Below, piece by piece: positions 37,301 through 49,300 of a DNA stretch of 64,000 nt. Source of the stretch: Trissonchulus latispiculum (taxonomy: Eukaryota > Nematoda > Enoplea > Enoplida > Ironidae); assembly GCA_030248195.1 (NCBI GenBank), contig JASAND010026020.1, positions 1-64,000 on the forward strand, written 5' to 3'. Each line of letters starts with the position of its first letter. The stretch's first letter is position 1. Under the pieces are notes generated by a model that saw only the letters and a list, made by a program, of their open reading frames with translations, did not search any database and had not been told where the DNA came from. The position numbers and the translations under genes are program-made.

Positions 37301-40300
37301 TCGGGTGGCTCTGGCCTTCTGCCTTCAGATCGCAGCTCTGGTTCTGGCCAGAGCGTTGGCTCGGCCGGTCTGACGACTGACTTTCGCTCCAAGCATTTTC
37401 TCACTGGCCTAGTGTTGTCTGACTTGGCCTCTGTGCTAGAGACCAGTAATAGGACTCTGCAGCATCGTGCTATCAATTTGCTCAGAAATTTGCTGTCGGC
37501 ACATGATGCTGATCCACGGCTTGTGGATGCCAGTGTTAAAGTGAGTACATCTAGAGTAATCTCCCTTTTGTTTGAGTACGTACTAAAAACGGAATTATTT
37601 GCTTACTGCTTGTTTTTTGTTAGTAAGCAAGGACTGTTGATTTGTTTTCATTTTGTGAGATTGGATTTGTGATGAGGGTTCTTACTATGGGGAGGTGGTG
37701 AGACGCGTCACACTTGTTTACCCCTCAATCTGGGTTCCTTTGCCACTCAAATGCTGCTTGCTTGTCCTACTCGTTCACTTACAAACTCATTTTCCAGGGT
37801 TTTCAGGCAAATGTAAGGGGGTGGAGGGAGACCAAATGTGGGGGTGGGGTAAAATGAACTAAAAATGCTAACAATGCAGTAAAGTTAGCCAGTTTTCTAC
37901 GTACACTGCTATAACTAAGCTAAAATGTGCTCAATGATTACGTTTCGGTACCAAATAGTACGATTTTAGACCAAAAAATTCAGGCGAAACCGGGGATTTT
38001 CGGAAATTTAATTTACCTAAGGTTAACTATCCTTAAAATTTTGGCATCTGAACACCCTAGGGTGAGTGGGGGAAACAAAAAAGTGCATAAGTAGTGAAAC
38101 AAAAAATAATCACAGATTTCACCCAAAATTCACAGAATACCAAATTTTTCAGCTGTTCTTTTCGATCAGTTTTGAAAAATGTTTCTCGTCGACAATCTTT
38201 ATTTTAGATCTTTTCTTTTTTGTTTACTTTTGTACATGATTGTGCTTATTTCTATGGTGTTTAATTTATAGGTAGTTTGTGGTTCATTTAGTTTTTTTGC
38301 ACAGTTCATCCACCACTTGAGCTTGCCGTGCTCCTAGGCAAATGGCGATCTATGTTCCATTTCTATTCTCACATTTCTTTTTCGTAAGAGTTGAGATTTC
38401 ATTTATTCATGAAAATACTTTACCAAATTATCATTCATCAAACTAGCAATTTGACTATTGTTTTTCAGAGTAAAGTGGCAGAGCTGTACATGCCCTTAGC
38501 TGGTATTGTCCTGGATGCCTATGGTCAGCTTTATGATCCATACAGCCGGCGTGCCGGCAAATCCTCAACAGACCAGTCTTCCGATGACAACAACTTTGTT
38601 GATACTAGTGGTCTTCCGGCCATAAAAGGCGTCGGTTTGACTGGCGCTGGAGGTTCCCTGCCTCGCGATCTTTCCATGACTATTGCCGTGGGAAGTGGCA
38701 CAGGAACGGTCAAAGCGGCCACCGGCAGAGGGGGCCCGCAGCGGTCCTTTTCCGGGGAACTGTCGTCTGGATGGTCTGGGCAGAAATTCGGAGGACCGTT
38801 TTTTGCCGGCGCTGGTGGGGGCACCGCTTCACGCGATACTGAGTCGATTCCGCCCGTGGCCAATTCGGCCAGTCGGATCATGCGAAATGCCAGCTTCAAT
38901 TCCACCACGTCCGGAGCTACGCTTGGAGGACCTGGGCCCTATATAGGCAGCGGAGATGTGGGGGGAGGTGCTGCCAGCGGCGGGCTAATCCAGAACAAAC
39001 GCTCCACGCTGAGTCTGGACGATACCAGAAATCTGTTGCTCTGTTTCTGTTGGCTGCTGAAAAATCTGGAACGTGCCCAGCTGAAACAGTGGATCCGGGA
39101 CCTGTCCTACCTGCGAGTCACTCAGCTGTTGGACGTGCTGCAGCTGTCCGTGTCCTGTTTTGAGTATCGAGGCCGGGGTCTGGCCAGTGCCAAGGCAGCC
39201 ACGGCGCCCAAAACGCACGAGCTGCAGGCCAAGCTGGAAGACGCCATCCTGGGCTCCAATAATGCTCGCTCTGAATGGCTGGCGGCTCGACGTGAGACGG
39301 CCACGACCTCAATTGCGGAGGAAGTGCCCAGTGTTGGGTCACCTGGCATTCCCTCCGCTGCACCACCACAGCAGCCCTCTACGCCCCTGCGTTCTCTGGG
39401 CAGCACAGGGAGTAACAGTGAGGCAGCGGTGCGCTGGCGTAAAGATCAGATCCTATGCCGGCAGAGTCTGGAACATGTGGATCGTCCGTTGCGCCCGGAG
39501 CCAGAGAATCATCCGCTGGCTGAGGCAAATCTGGACACTGAGATCAGTCTGATTGTGCTGGATAGTCTGGAAATGATCCTTCGAGTGGTGCTGGGCGCCG
39601 GTGCCGGTGGAAGCGAAAGCGCCGCAGTACAGTCGGCCCTCAGCACTCATAGTGGTACCGGGACTATTACCATGGTCATGCGTGTGGTCCTACATATGCT
39701 GACCTGTAACCAGAGCATCATGACCCTTCACAGTCTGTTTGGCACTCAGCGAGCCTTGGTGGCCAAGTTTGCCTGGCTTCTGCTGGAGGAGGATACGGAA
39801 CAGTGCTCGGATCTTTGCCTGCAGCTGCTGCGCCACTGCGCCTCAGCGTTGAGTCCTGTTCGGGCTCAGGCTGCCGCGTCTCTCTATCTGCTGATGCGAC
39901 AAAGCTATGATATGGGTTCCAATTTTGCCCGTGTCAAGATGCTGATTACCATGTCGCTCAGTTCATTGGTTGGTACGGCTGTTCATTTCAATGAAGGATT
40001 TTTGAGGTTAAAAACTATGTGTGTATATTGAAAATTAATGGAATTGAAAAGTGTGTAAAAAAACTGTGGTATCATGGAAAGTGAAAAGATAAAGTTTTGC
40101 TGAAATCGTTTAAGGCTGTTTTCAAATTATTTAACGCATTTTGTAAGTTACCTAGTTAAGTTTTTGAAGAGTTACCGTTGTCACTGACCACTTATATTTA
40201 TTTCCGCTACTCTATGTTTTACATTCAAATTATACGTATACTATTCGGTCTGTTTAGCAAACTGCCTTTGAAGAGCTTTCAGATCTGTATCTTCATTCAA

Positions 40301-43300
40301 TGTTGCTTATTAATTTGACCCGTCTAGAAATTTCAATTTGCCCTTATTGTTAAAAACTTCATTTTGCGTCTATTGTTGAAAGAAGATTCTTTTGAAATTA
40401 TAGCACTTTCGTTTCCTACGTAGCTTCTACCTTCTATTTCTACATGTCAATTTATCTTTGTTGTTTTGATGGGCTGTGTTTTTGTTCAGGAAATCCTTGA
40501 AGACAGTTCTAATGTATGCTGAGGAAGACTGTGGGACTCCGGGAGAAAGTGCCAGAACCGGACGTCCTGATCATTCTGGTCCTGCCCCCTCTGCCTTTAC
40601 GGAACAGGTTAAGGATTTGATCTTTAACCTTCACATGATCTTATCGGATACTATCCGCATGAAGGAATTTCAGCACGACTTTGACATGCTGTTGGATCTG
40701 ATGTATCGAATTGCTAAAGGTAAACTTTCTCAGTAAAATCAGCTGACTTCTCGTTTGCATATGCTGTAGGTACTTGTCTTTCATTCGAATGTTTTCATTC
40801 GCGGAATCTGAAGTTGTTGTAACCGTTGTCATTACTTTTGGATTAAATCTGTGTCTTTGTCTTTGTCCTGCAGTAAAATCAGCTGATTATGTTCCACACT
40901 TTACGTGGTTTCGACTTAGTGGTCAGTTCCCAATCCTTTTCATCCGTTTCCGTAGTGTTAGCTTTTGCTTTTGCGAGTATTGTATGGAGCTGGTCTACAG
41001 CAACTGTCCACTTATTGTGAAGAATTGTGTTAGCTAAGCTTTTGAATTATGCGTTTGCAGCAGTTTAATATCTCGTGTTTCTTCTAGGTTACCAGAACAG
41101 TCCCGATCTGAGATTGACCTGGCTTCACAGTATGGCCCAGAAGCAGTCAGAGCGTGGGAATTATGCGGAGGCGGCTCAGTGTCTGGTCCATGGTGCCGCT
41201 TTGGTGGCTGAATATTTACAGATGCTTGATGACGTTGTCTATAGGCCGTCTGGCTGTGTTTCATTTACATGTAAGATTTATGAGAGCCAAAATGTTGATT
41301 TTGTTGATTTTTCCAGCAGTTAATCTTCCCGGTAACTTAATTTATATGCACACAGTTCGAGTATATGAACGTTCAGTCAAAACGTTTGAGCAAGAGTAGT
41401 TTGAGGTAGCAAATTTGAGTTGTGCGGTGAATTTATTCGAAATTTTAGCCAACTACTCGCCTCGAAATTACATTGTTTTTGTTAACTTTACTTGTTTTGG
41501 ATGAGGCTGAGATGTAGTAGTATAAACCTAGTATTATTGAGATTACGCTTCCTACATAAATTTTGCTGCTATTAACTTGGATTTCGATTTACTTTTTTAG
41601 ATTTGTCAAATAATGTGCTTGAGGAAAGTGCGGTGAGCGATGATGTTGTTAGTCCTGAAGAGGAAGGAATTTGTGAGAGTCGATACTTTTCTGAATATGG
41701 TTTGTGTCAGTTGTTGGACCAGGCTGCACAACTGCTAACGTGAGTAGCTAATCTGTACCTATGTGGTTTTTCTTTCTCTGAGACTGACTATGATGCAGTT
41801 AAATAAGAATACATATGGGTATAAAGGCGTCTGCGCGGACCCCTGGAGACCGTGTTGGCCTGGTGCCAGCTAATTAGAGGTCCGGCAGTGGTAAAAAGGT
41901 TACCATCGTAAACAACTCGAGTAGTACTACAAGTACCACCATACTTTTGGTTCGAATTCGAAACTTCGAATTTTTGCACTAGGCGATAGTTACCGTGCGT
42001 TTGTTTTTTTTTCGGTGAATAACGCTTATTGGAAATTACGGCTAAGTGTTGGAACCATGTGGGCATTTTGGCACCATACTACTATTATGTTGGTAGACAG
42101 GATCCCCCCATGCTACCTTTTTTTGGTCATTTTGGCAACTGGCCAATTTTGGCTCTGTGCCAAGGTCCCAAAGTCGGACTTTCGCTATTTTTCGCAAATT
42201 TTGGTCACACTTTTCTAGAACTGGGTAGAAGCTGGAGAGGTCTAGTATCTTTTGTTGAAAATTACCAGTAGGGGTGCATAAATTAACGAGGGGGATTTTT
42301 TAATTTTGCTCCCTAGCTTTCAGGAGATGGGCCCAAACTTTGTATTTTTTGGCCTGTTTGGGCGAAAAGTTTCTAAGTCCCACTTTTACTAGAAATGGCC
42401 TAAAAGCTAGGTTTTTTTTGGTCAAAAATAGCGTCGTTTGCAGAAATGAACAATAGTTTTGACGACGCCAAAATAAAAATGACGAAAGAATGACCAAGCC
42501 CAAATGTGGAAGTAGCACTCAATTTTAACAAGAATGCAAAGTTTCTATTACGTTTTAACAGTGATTTTTCAAAAAATTTCTCAGATTTTGGGGGCTGCCG
42601 CCCCCAAACCCCCACTTTATGTTGTCTTTGTGATTTGCCTATGTTAAGCTCCGAAGATATTTGAATAGTCAATCACAATCAGTATATATGTATTGTACAA
42701 AGCCATAGGCAACGAGACTTCATGCTACATCCTTCAATTACATTTTGATCCAAGTTTCTCGTACCATTTTCGCTAAATATTTTCTTTGAACGCTTTCTCT
42801 TCAGATTATCTCGGCTAGAATGGAATGAGAGCTCATATTCGTACTTACCAGTACGTACTATGTTTAAGAACGTTTATTGCAGAAATGCTAAAAACTACTG
42901 GGGGTGGATCTTGAGGGCAGCCTCGTCGTCGCGATTTGAAGGTAAAAAAAGTAAACAGGAAAAACAGAAAAAAGCATATCAACAATATTTCACGAATACG
43001 TATATTTGCAACTTTTTACCAGATTTTTGGATAGAAAAAGCTTAAAATGTCGTGCGAGTTTTGCAAATATTCTTATTTTTCCCTCAAAAGGGTATATATA
43101 TTTTTAAAAATTTTCTTGTTTCTGCAAAATGATAAGAATTAAAGATTTGAAGAACGATTTCATCTAACAAGCAAAAAATTCCTTCTACTTCTGGGGGGCT
43201 CCGACCCCCAGATCCCCCGAATTGTATCGGGGTGCCATCTTCATTGTTAATGCTCAAAGTCATGCTAGTCACCAGATATTTGTAAGTTATACTCGCGGGA

Positions 43301-46300
43301 CAATGTGAAATATGAAGCAACACTCGCCAACAAGGTAAAAATTCAACCAAAGTTACGACTATAGCCTAAAATCAAAACAAAATTGTGATTTTGCAAAAAT
43401 TTATTTTTGACGTTGGACAAATAAAAATGACGTTCGGAAAATAAAAATGACGAAAATTTCGATGAAATCCGATTTTGAAAAAAAACGCTGCCTAAAAGTC
43501 ACTAAAAATGGCGTTTTTCGGCCTCGGAGTGGTCCCCGTATATAGTAAATCGGGGTCGCTGAAAACGATGAGCATACTCCCGATACCGCCCGAAGTGACC
43601 ACTGGTCAGCATGGCTCCCGTGGTTCCTCGCCCAGGGTCAAAGTTGGGAAAACTCACGCTATACAGCGTTTTTCGGCGTTTTGGTCGGGGGCATATATAG
43701 TAAATCGACTACGCTCATTTCAATGGGCATATCGCCGAAACCGACCGAAGTGACCACTGGTCACTACAGCCTATGGGGCCTATTGACCACTGGTCAAACG
43801 GCCTAAAACTGCGTTTTTCGGCGTTTTTGTCGGGGGCATATATAGTAAATCGACTACGCTCGTTTCAATGAGCATATTTTCAGAACCGGCGGAAGTGACC
43901 ACCGGTCACTACAGCCTACGGGGCCTAGTGACCACTGGTCAAACGGCCTAAAACTCCGTTTTTCGGCGTTTTGGTCGGGGGCATATATAGTAAATCGACT
44001 ACGCTCGTTGCAATGGGTATATCGCCGAAACCGACGGAAGTGACCACTGGTCACTACAGCCTACGGGGCCTATGACCACTGGTCAAACGGCCTAAAACTG
44101 CGTTTTTCGGCGTTTTGGTCGGGGCCATTAGTAAATCGACTACGCTCGTTTCAATGGGCATATCGCCGAAACCGACGGAAGTGAACACTGGTCACTCAGC
44201 CTACGGGGCCTAGTGACCACTGGTCAAACGGCCTAAAACTGCGTTTTTCGGCGTTTTGGTCGGGGCGTATATAATAAATCGACTACGCTCGTTTCAGTGG
44301 GTATATCGCCGAAACCGACGGAACTGACCACTGGTCACTACAGCCTACGGGGCCTATTGACCACTGGTCATAAGGCTTAAAACTGCGTTTCTCGGCGTTT
44401 TGGTCGGGGGCATAGTAAATCGACTACGCTCGTTTCAATGGGCATATCGCCGAGACCGACGGAAGTGACCAGTGGTCACTACGGCCTAAACAGCGTTTTT
44501 TGGCGTATTGGTCGGGGGCATATATAGTAAATCGACTACGTTCGTTTCAATGGGCATATCGCCGAAACCGACGGAAGTGACCACTGGTCACTACAGCCTG
44601 CGGGGCCTAGTGACCACTGGTCAAACGGCCTAAAACAGCGTTTTCGGCGTTTTGGTCGGGGGCAAATATAGTAAATCGACTACGCTCGTTTCAATGGGCA
44701 TATCGCCGAAACCGACGGAAGTGACCACTGGTCACTACAGCCTATGAGGCCTATTGACCACTGGTCAAACGGCTTAAAACTGCGTTTCTCGGCGTTTTGG
44801 TCGGGGGCATAGTAAATCGACTACGCTCGTTTCAATGGGCATATCGCCGAAACCGACGGAAGTGACCACTGGTCAAACGGCCTAAACAGCGTTTTTTTGG
44901 CGTATTGGTCGGGGGCATTTATAGTAAATCGACTACGCTCGTTTCAATCGGCATATTGCCGAAACCTACGGAAGTGACCACTGGTCAGCCCTATTGCCCA
45001 CTGGTCAAACGGCCTAAAACAGCGTTTTGGGATGAACCGGATTTAGAGTTACCGTTCGTTCTCTTCGAATGGCACTCGAAAATATGTCTTTAGTCAGCGC
45101 TTTAAATTTAAATGGCTGAAATTATTGTTAACTGGATCACTGCTGTCATCGCTTACTGAGCCTGATTTGCAGGTTGTGTATAGTTTGTATGCTTACACAA
45201 ATGGCGTAATGCCATGATGCATTAGACGCTTGGAGGAGAATCTTTAAAAGGACAGAAGGACAAGAAACAAAAATGCTCCCCTGGAGCATGAAAAAAAAGT
45301 AATATGGGTGATGGTGAGGTTGCAAAATCAAGAGAGGACTAGTCTTTAAAATGCTTAATATGGGGCTAGGTTCAAAAATAGAAGAGGACTAGGTTGTGAG
45401 CGAATTAATATGGGCACAGCTTCGCAGAACAACCCATATTCGCGGGATTTCACGCTTCGTTTTAGCTTTTGTCGCATACAGAGCTATCAATTTCAGTCAG
45501 TAAGTAATAAGAAATTTAAGAAGTTGAATACGTACTCATTGAATACAGTTGTTTGCATATACGTACTCTGTTAGACTAGCTAGGAATACGGATGTGCGTA
45601 AATTATCATCATTTGGTCGGGTTGAACTGCGGCAAGCAACGAGAAGAGATCTAAGGACATGAGGCTAAAGCTATTGGTTCAAGCAGGGAGGAAATAGAAG
45701 GTCAGAGTCCTAAGATTATTCTTGAAATATAAATTTTACGTATAAATGAATAAAACGCACTGGTCAGTATAAAACGTTTCTCGAAGAAAAAGTTTGACTA
45801 ACTATAAACTAAACGTAGCTTGGATGGATATGCATACTGATATACATTTATAAACCGCGAATATGGGTTGTTCGGCGAAGCTGTGCCCATATTAATTCGC
45901 TCACAACCTAGTCCTCTTCTATTTTTGAACCTAGCCCCATATTAAGTATTTTAAAGACTAGTCCTCTCTTGATTTTGCAACCTCACCATCACCCATATTA
46001 CTTTTTTCATGCTCCAGGGGAGCATTTTTGTTTCTTGTACATAGAATAAATTGATAAAAATGAATTTCCTGTCCGCGAAGATTTTTTGTTCGACTAAACT
46101 CAAATTTCTCGGTAAACGTGGTGAGATGACACAACCTGTGCATAAATGGCAATCGGTCTAGTTTAGTCTTGTCTTCTTTTTACCAAGAGTAACTAAGAGT
46201 GTGACAAACATCACATCACACTCCTATAGTTCTGCACTCTTGCTTTTAACCTACATTATATTTTTCAGGGCTGCGCAGATGTACGAAGCAGCGCATGCAG

Positions 46301-49300
46301 CTTATAAGCTGCTGTTGCCCATCTATGAACAGTATCGCGAGTGGCATCGCGTGTCAGCAGTTTATGCTAAACTGGCTGATGTTATGGCCAAGATTGATGA
46401 CGTTTCTTCGGGTGTGGGATTTTTGGGAGTTGTTGATGTGCCAGGTTTAGGAATGGGCGCGGGCGGTCCTTCTCGCCGTGTATTTGGAACCTACTTTCGA
46501 GTTGGATTCTATGGTTCTAAATTTGGCGATTTAGATGGACTGGAGTTTATCTATAAGGAACCGCCGATCACGAAACTGTCCGAGATATCTAGTCGTCTAG
46601 AAAGCTTCTATTCGGATCTCTTTGGATCGGGTAGGCAATATTGTCCGATTGTATTGTGTTTCCTAAAAAATATATAAGGTTTGTGCTTCTCTACGCGTAA
46701 CTAAGGTTTAGTTATTAGACCTAATTTGTTTGAAAACGCAAGTTTCTGAAAACTTTTTCATTCTAATCGTTCGTATAAAGCCTAATGAACGTCTCTCCTT
46801 TAGATGCTGAGGAAGCAAAATAGAATGTCCTGTTTCTAACTACTGCTTTTCCTTTATTCGAGTGTAAATCGGACTTTTTCATTTGTCGTTTCATTACGAT
46901 TACTGTCTCTATTTATCCTCCATGAATCCGTCGCACTTCACTGAAATTCGTGTATGACTTTATCCATCCAATGCTTCCTCAAAATTCTTCTACCTGCCTG
47001 CCCATTTTCATAATGTTAAATTTTTGGATGTAAAAATTGAAATCGTAACGCAGGCCAAATCCGAGTTGTCGTGTAGCAAGACAGAACATTTTTGGTATTT
47101 TTTATTACAGATCATGTGGAAGTCATCAAAGATTCTAATACAGTGGATCGTGGCAGACTTCAGCCACAGAAAGCCTATCTGCAGATTACCTATGTTGAGC
47201 CATATTTTGACCGATGGGAGCTTCGTCATAGACCTAGTCATTTTGAGCAGAATTATAACATCAGACGATTTGTCTACGCAACTCCATTTACCCCAGGCGG
47301 CAGGCCTCATGGCGAGTTGCATGAACAGTATAAACGAAAAACGCTGCTGACGACAAGTCACAGTTTTCCCTATGTAAAGACAAGAATTCAGGTAATTTGT
47401 GATAAGTAAGGACATCTTTTAGGCCTATGCTGACCCAGTGAGTGTGTGACAACACATACTTGAGTAGGGATAGGAAGCATACAGGGGATAGGCACGGGGT
47501 CTAAGCTTGAGATTTAATATGGGTACAAACTATAGGGGGGGGGGGGGCTGACTTTGATGGGCGGGTCACCCGATAGCGCGCATCGGATGTAGCGAGCTCA
47601 TAATACATAGCGTATGACGCTTGTCATACTCTTATGTATTATGTACTCTTGGTAATAGTGAGCTTCAAGGTATGCTGGTGTCGGTATAAATTCAAACTTA
47701 CAGGCTCCAATTTTTTATGAAAGTAGATAAAAACTTTCCAGATATATTATTTTTGCTCATTATAGCATTCGGAGACCGGTCCCGCATTTTTAGGTTATAA
47801 GGTTTTTGCCATTCTATCAGTACGTAGTCCATGCTCCGAATTGGTTGTTATGGCTAGAAAGAGAGCACCGAAATGCACATTTTTGCTTTTACAACTTCTG
47901 GAGCTCGTTTAAGCTATAGATTTGGCCAAAAAATTATTTTGGCAAAACTGCGATTATTTTGTTTCGGACATCGATTTCTCAAAAACTACCCAATGCATTC
48001 GCGTGATTTTTGGGAGAATGAAAATTGGCATTATTCTGGCTTTTTCCGACGGGGGGCGGAGGGTTTCCCAGAAATCGGTTCCCTCCAGACTTGGTTCGCC
48101 CCTCTAGAATCATTCCCTCCAGGATTAGGGCCTGCCGTCCGTCCAGACTTCAAAAGTCAACAGAAAAAATAGTGTTTGGAGTGTAAATTTTCAAAAGCTT
48201 TTCTGGCTTCTCCGGATTTTTTTAGGCCTTTTTAAGCTATATTAAGGGGGGTCCATTTTTGGCCGATTTTTCGACTATTTGCTCATTTTCACATACTTTG
48301 TTGTCCGATTGGTATATTTTGACGAGTTTTTGAAATTAAAGTCGGATCTCTTACGGTTAGCGAGTAATTTCACATCAAAGTTGATGTCAACATGTGTTAA
48401 ACATAGGGAACTGAAAAAGTGGTGATTTTTCCGTGCGCCAGAGAAATCTCGCGAATGACAAAACGGAACAGTTCAACGTCCAGTTTATGTTATAAATGCG
48501 ATCAAGAAGGGTGATTTGTAGGAAGCAGAATTTTAATTTAGGCCTTCAGGATTTTTAATTAATTTTTGAAGTTTGAGAACAGCCAAATTTTGAGAACTGT
48601 TTTGCAACATTGAAATTGAGGGTCAGCAAATTTGATGAAATATTCTGAAAGCTGTAAGGCCTAATTAAAAATTCTGCTTCCTACAAATCATAGCTTATGA
48701 CAATACATTTCGAACGATACCAATTGATTCTGGTTAGCTCTGCCAAACATTGAGATTTCTCTGGTCCAGAATTCTGAATTTTTAGCAAAAGTTCGGAAAT
48801 TCATGTTTTTGACAATAACATAAGGCTATGGCAACACAGACCTCTAAGATGGTAGACTATCTGTTTGCGCACCATTATTGTTGACTTTAGGTCAAGTTTG
48901 TATACAAATGATGCAGGTTAGTACACCCAGTTGGTCGCTGGGGTCAAATATGAGGTTCTGACAACAATAATCTCAAAAATAGCGATTTTCAAATTTTTCG
49001 AAATGCGTTAAATTTTATATCAATCGAAAGCTCTCATTGTCTGGAACATTTTTCTTCTTGCACCATAGCCCGCAAATGCGCCGAATTCAAATTATCGGCC
49101 GTTAAATGATTGTCGTGGTCAGGGCTTTCCAGCGCCCCTAAAATCTCCTAATCTCCTAAAAAATTCCAGGTACTTCTCCCTAAAATCACTAAATAAAGCC
49201 ATAAAATAGACTTTTCCCATTAAAAGTCGCCCTAATTCCTTTACTTACATTAGTTACCAAACATATAACCGAGCGAAGCTGCATTTTCAAAGATGTTCAG

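Noticed and set aside
43500..45030. CRISPR-like array
   Set aside because: The units are 112-145 bp and contiguous without unique spacers, in an intron of an animal gene; this is a minisatellite.
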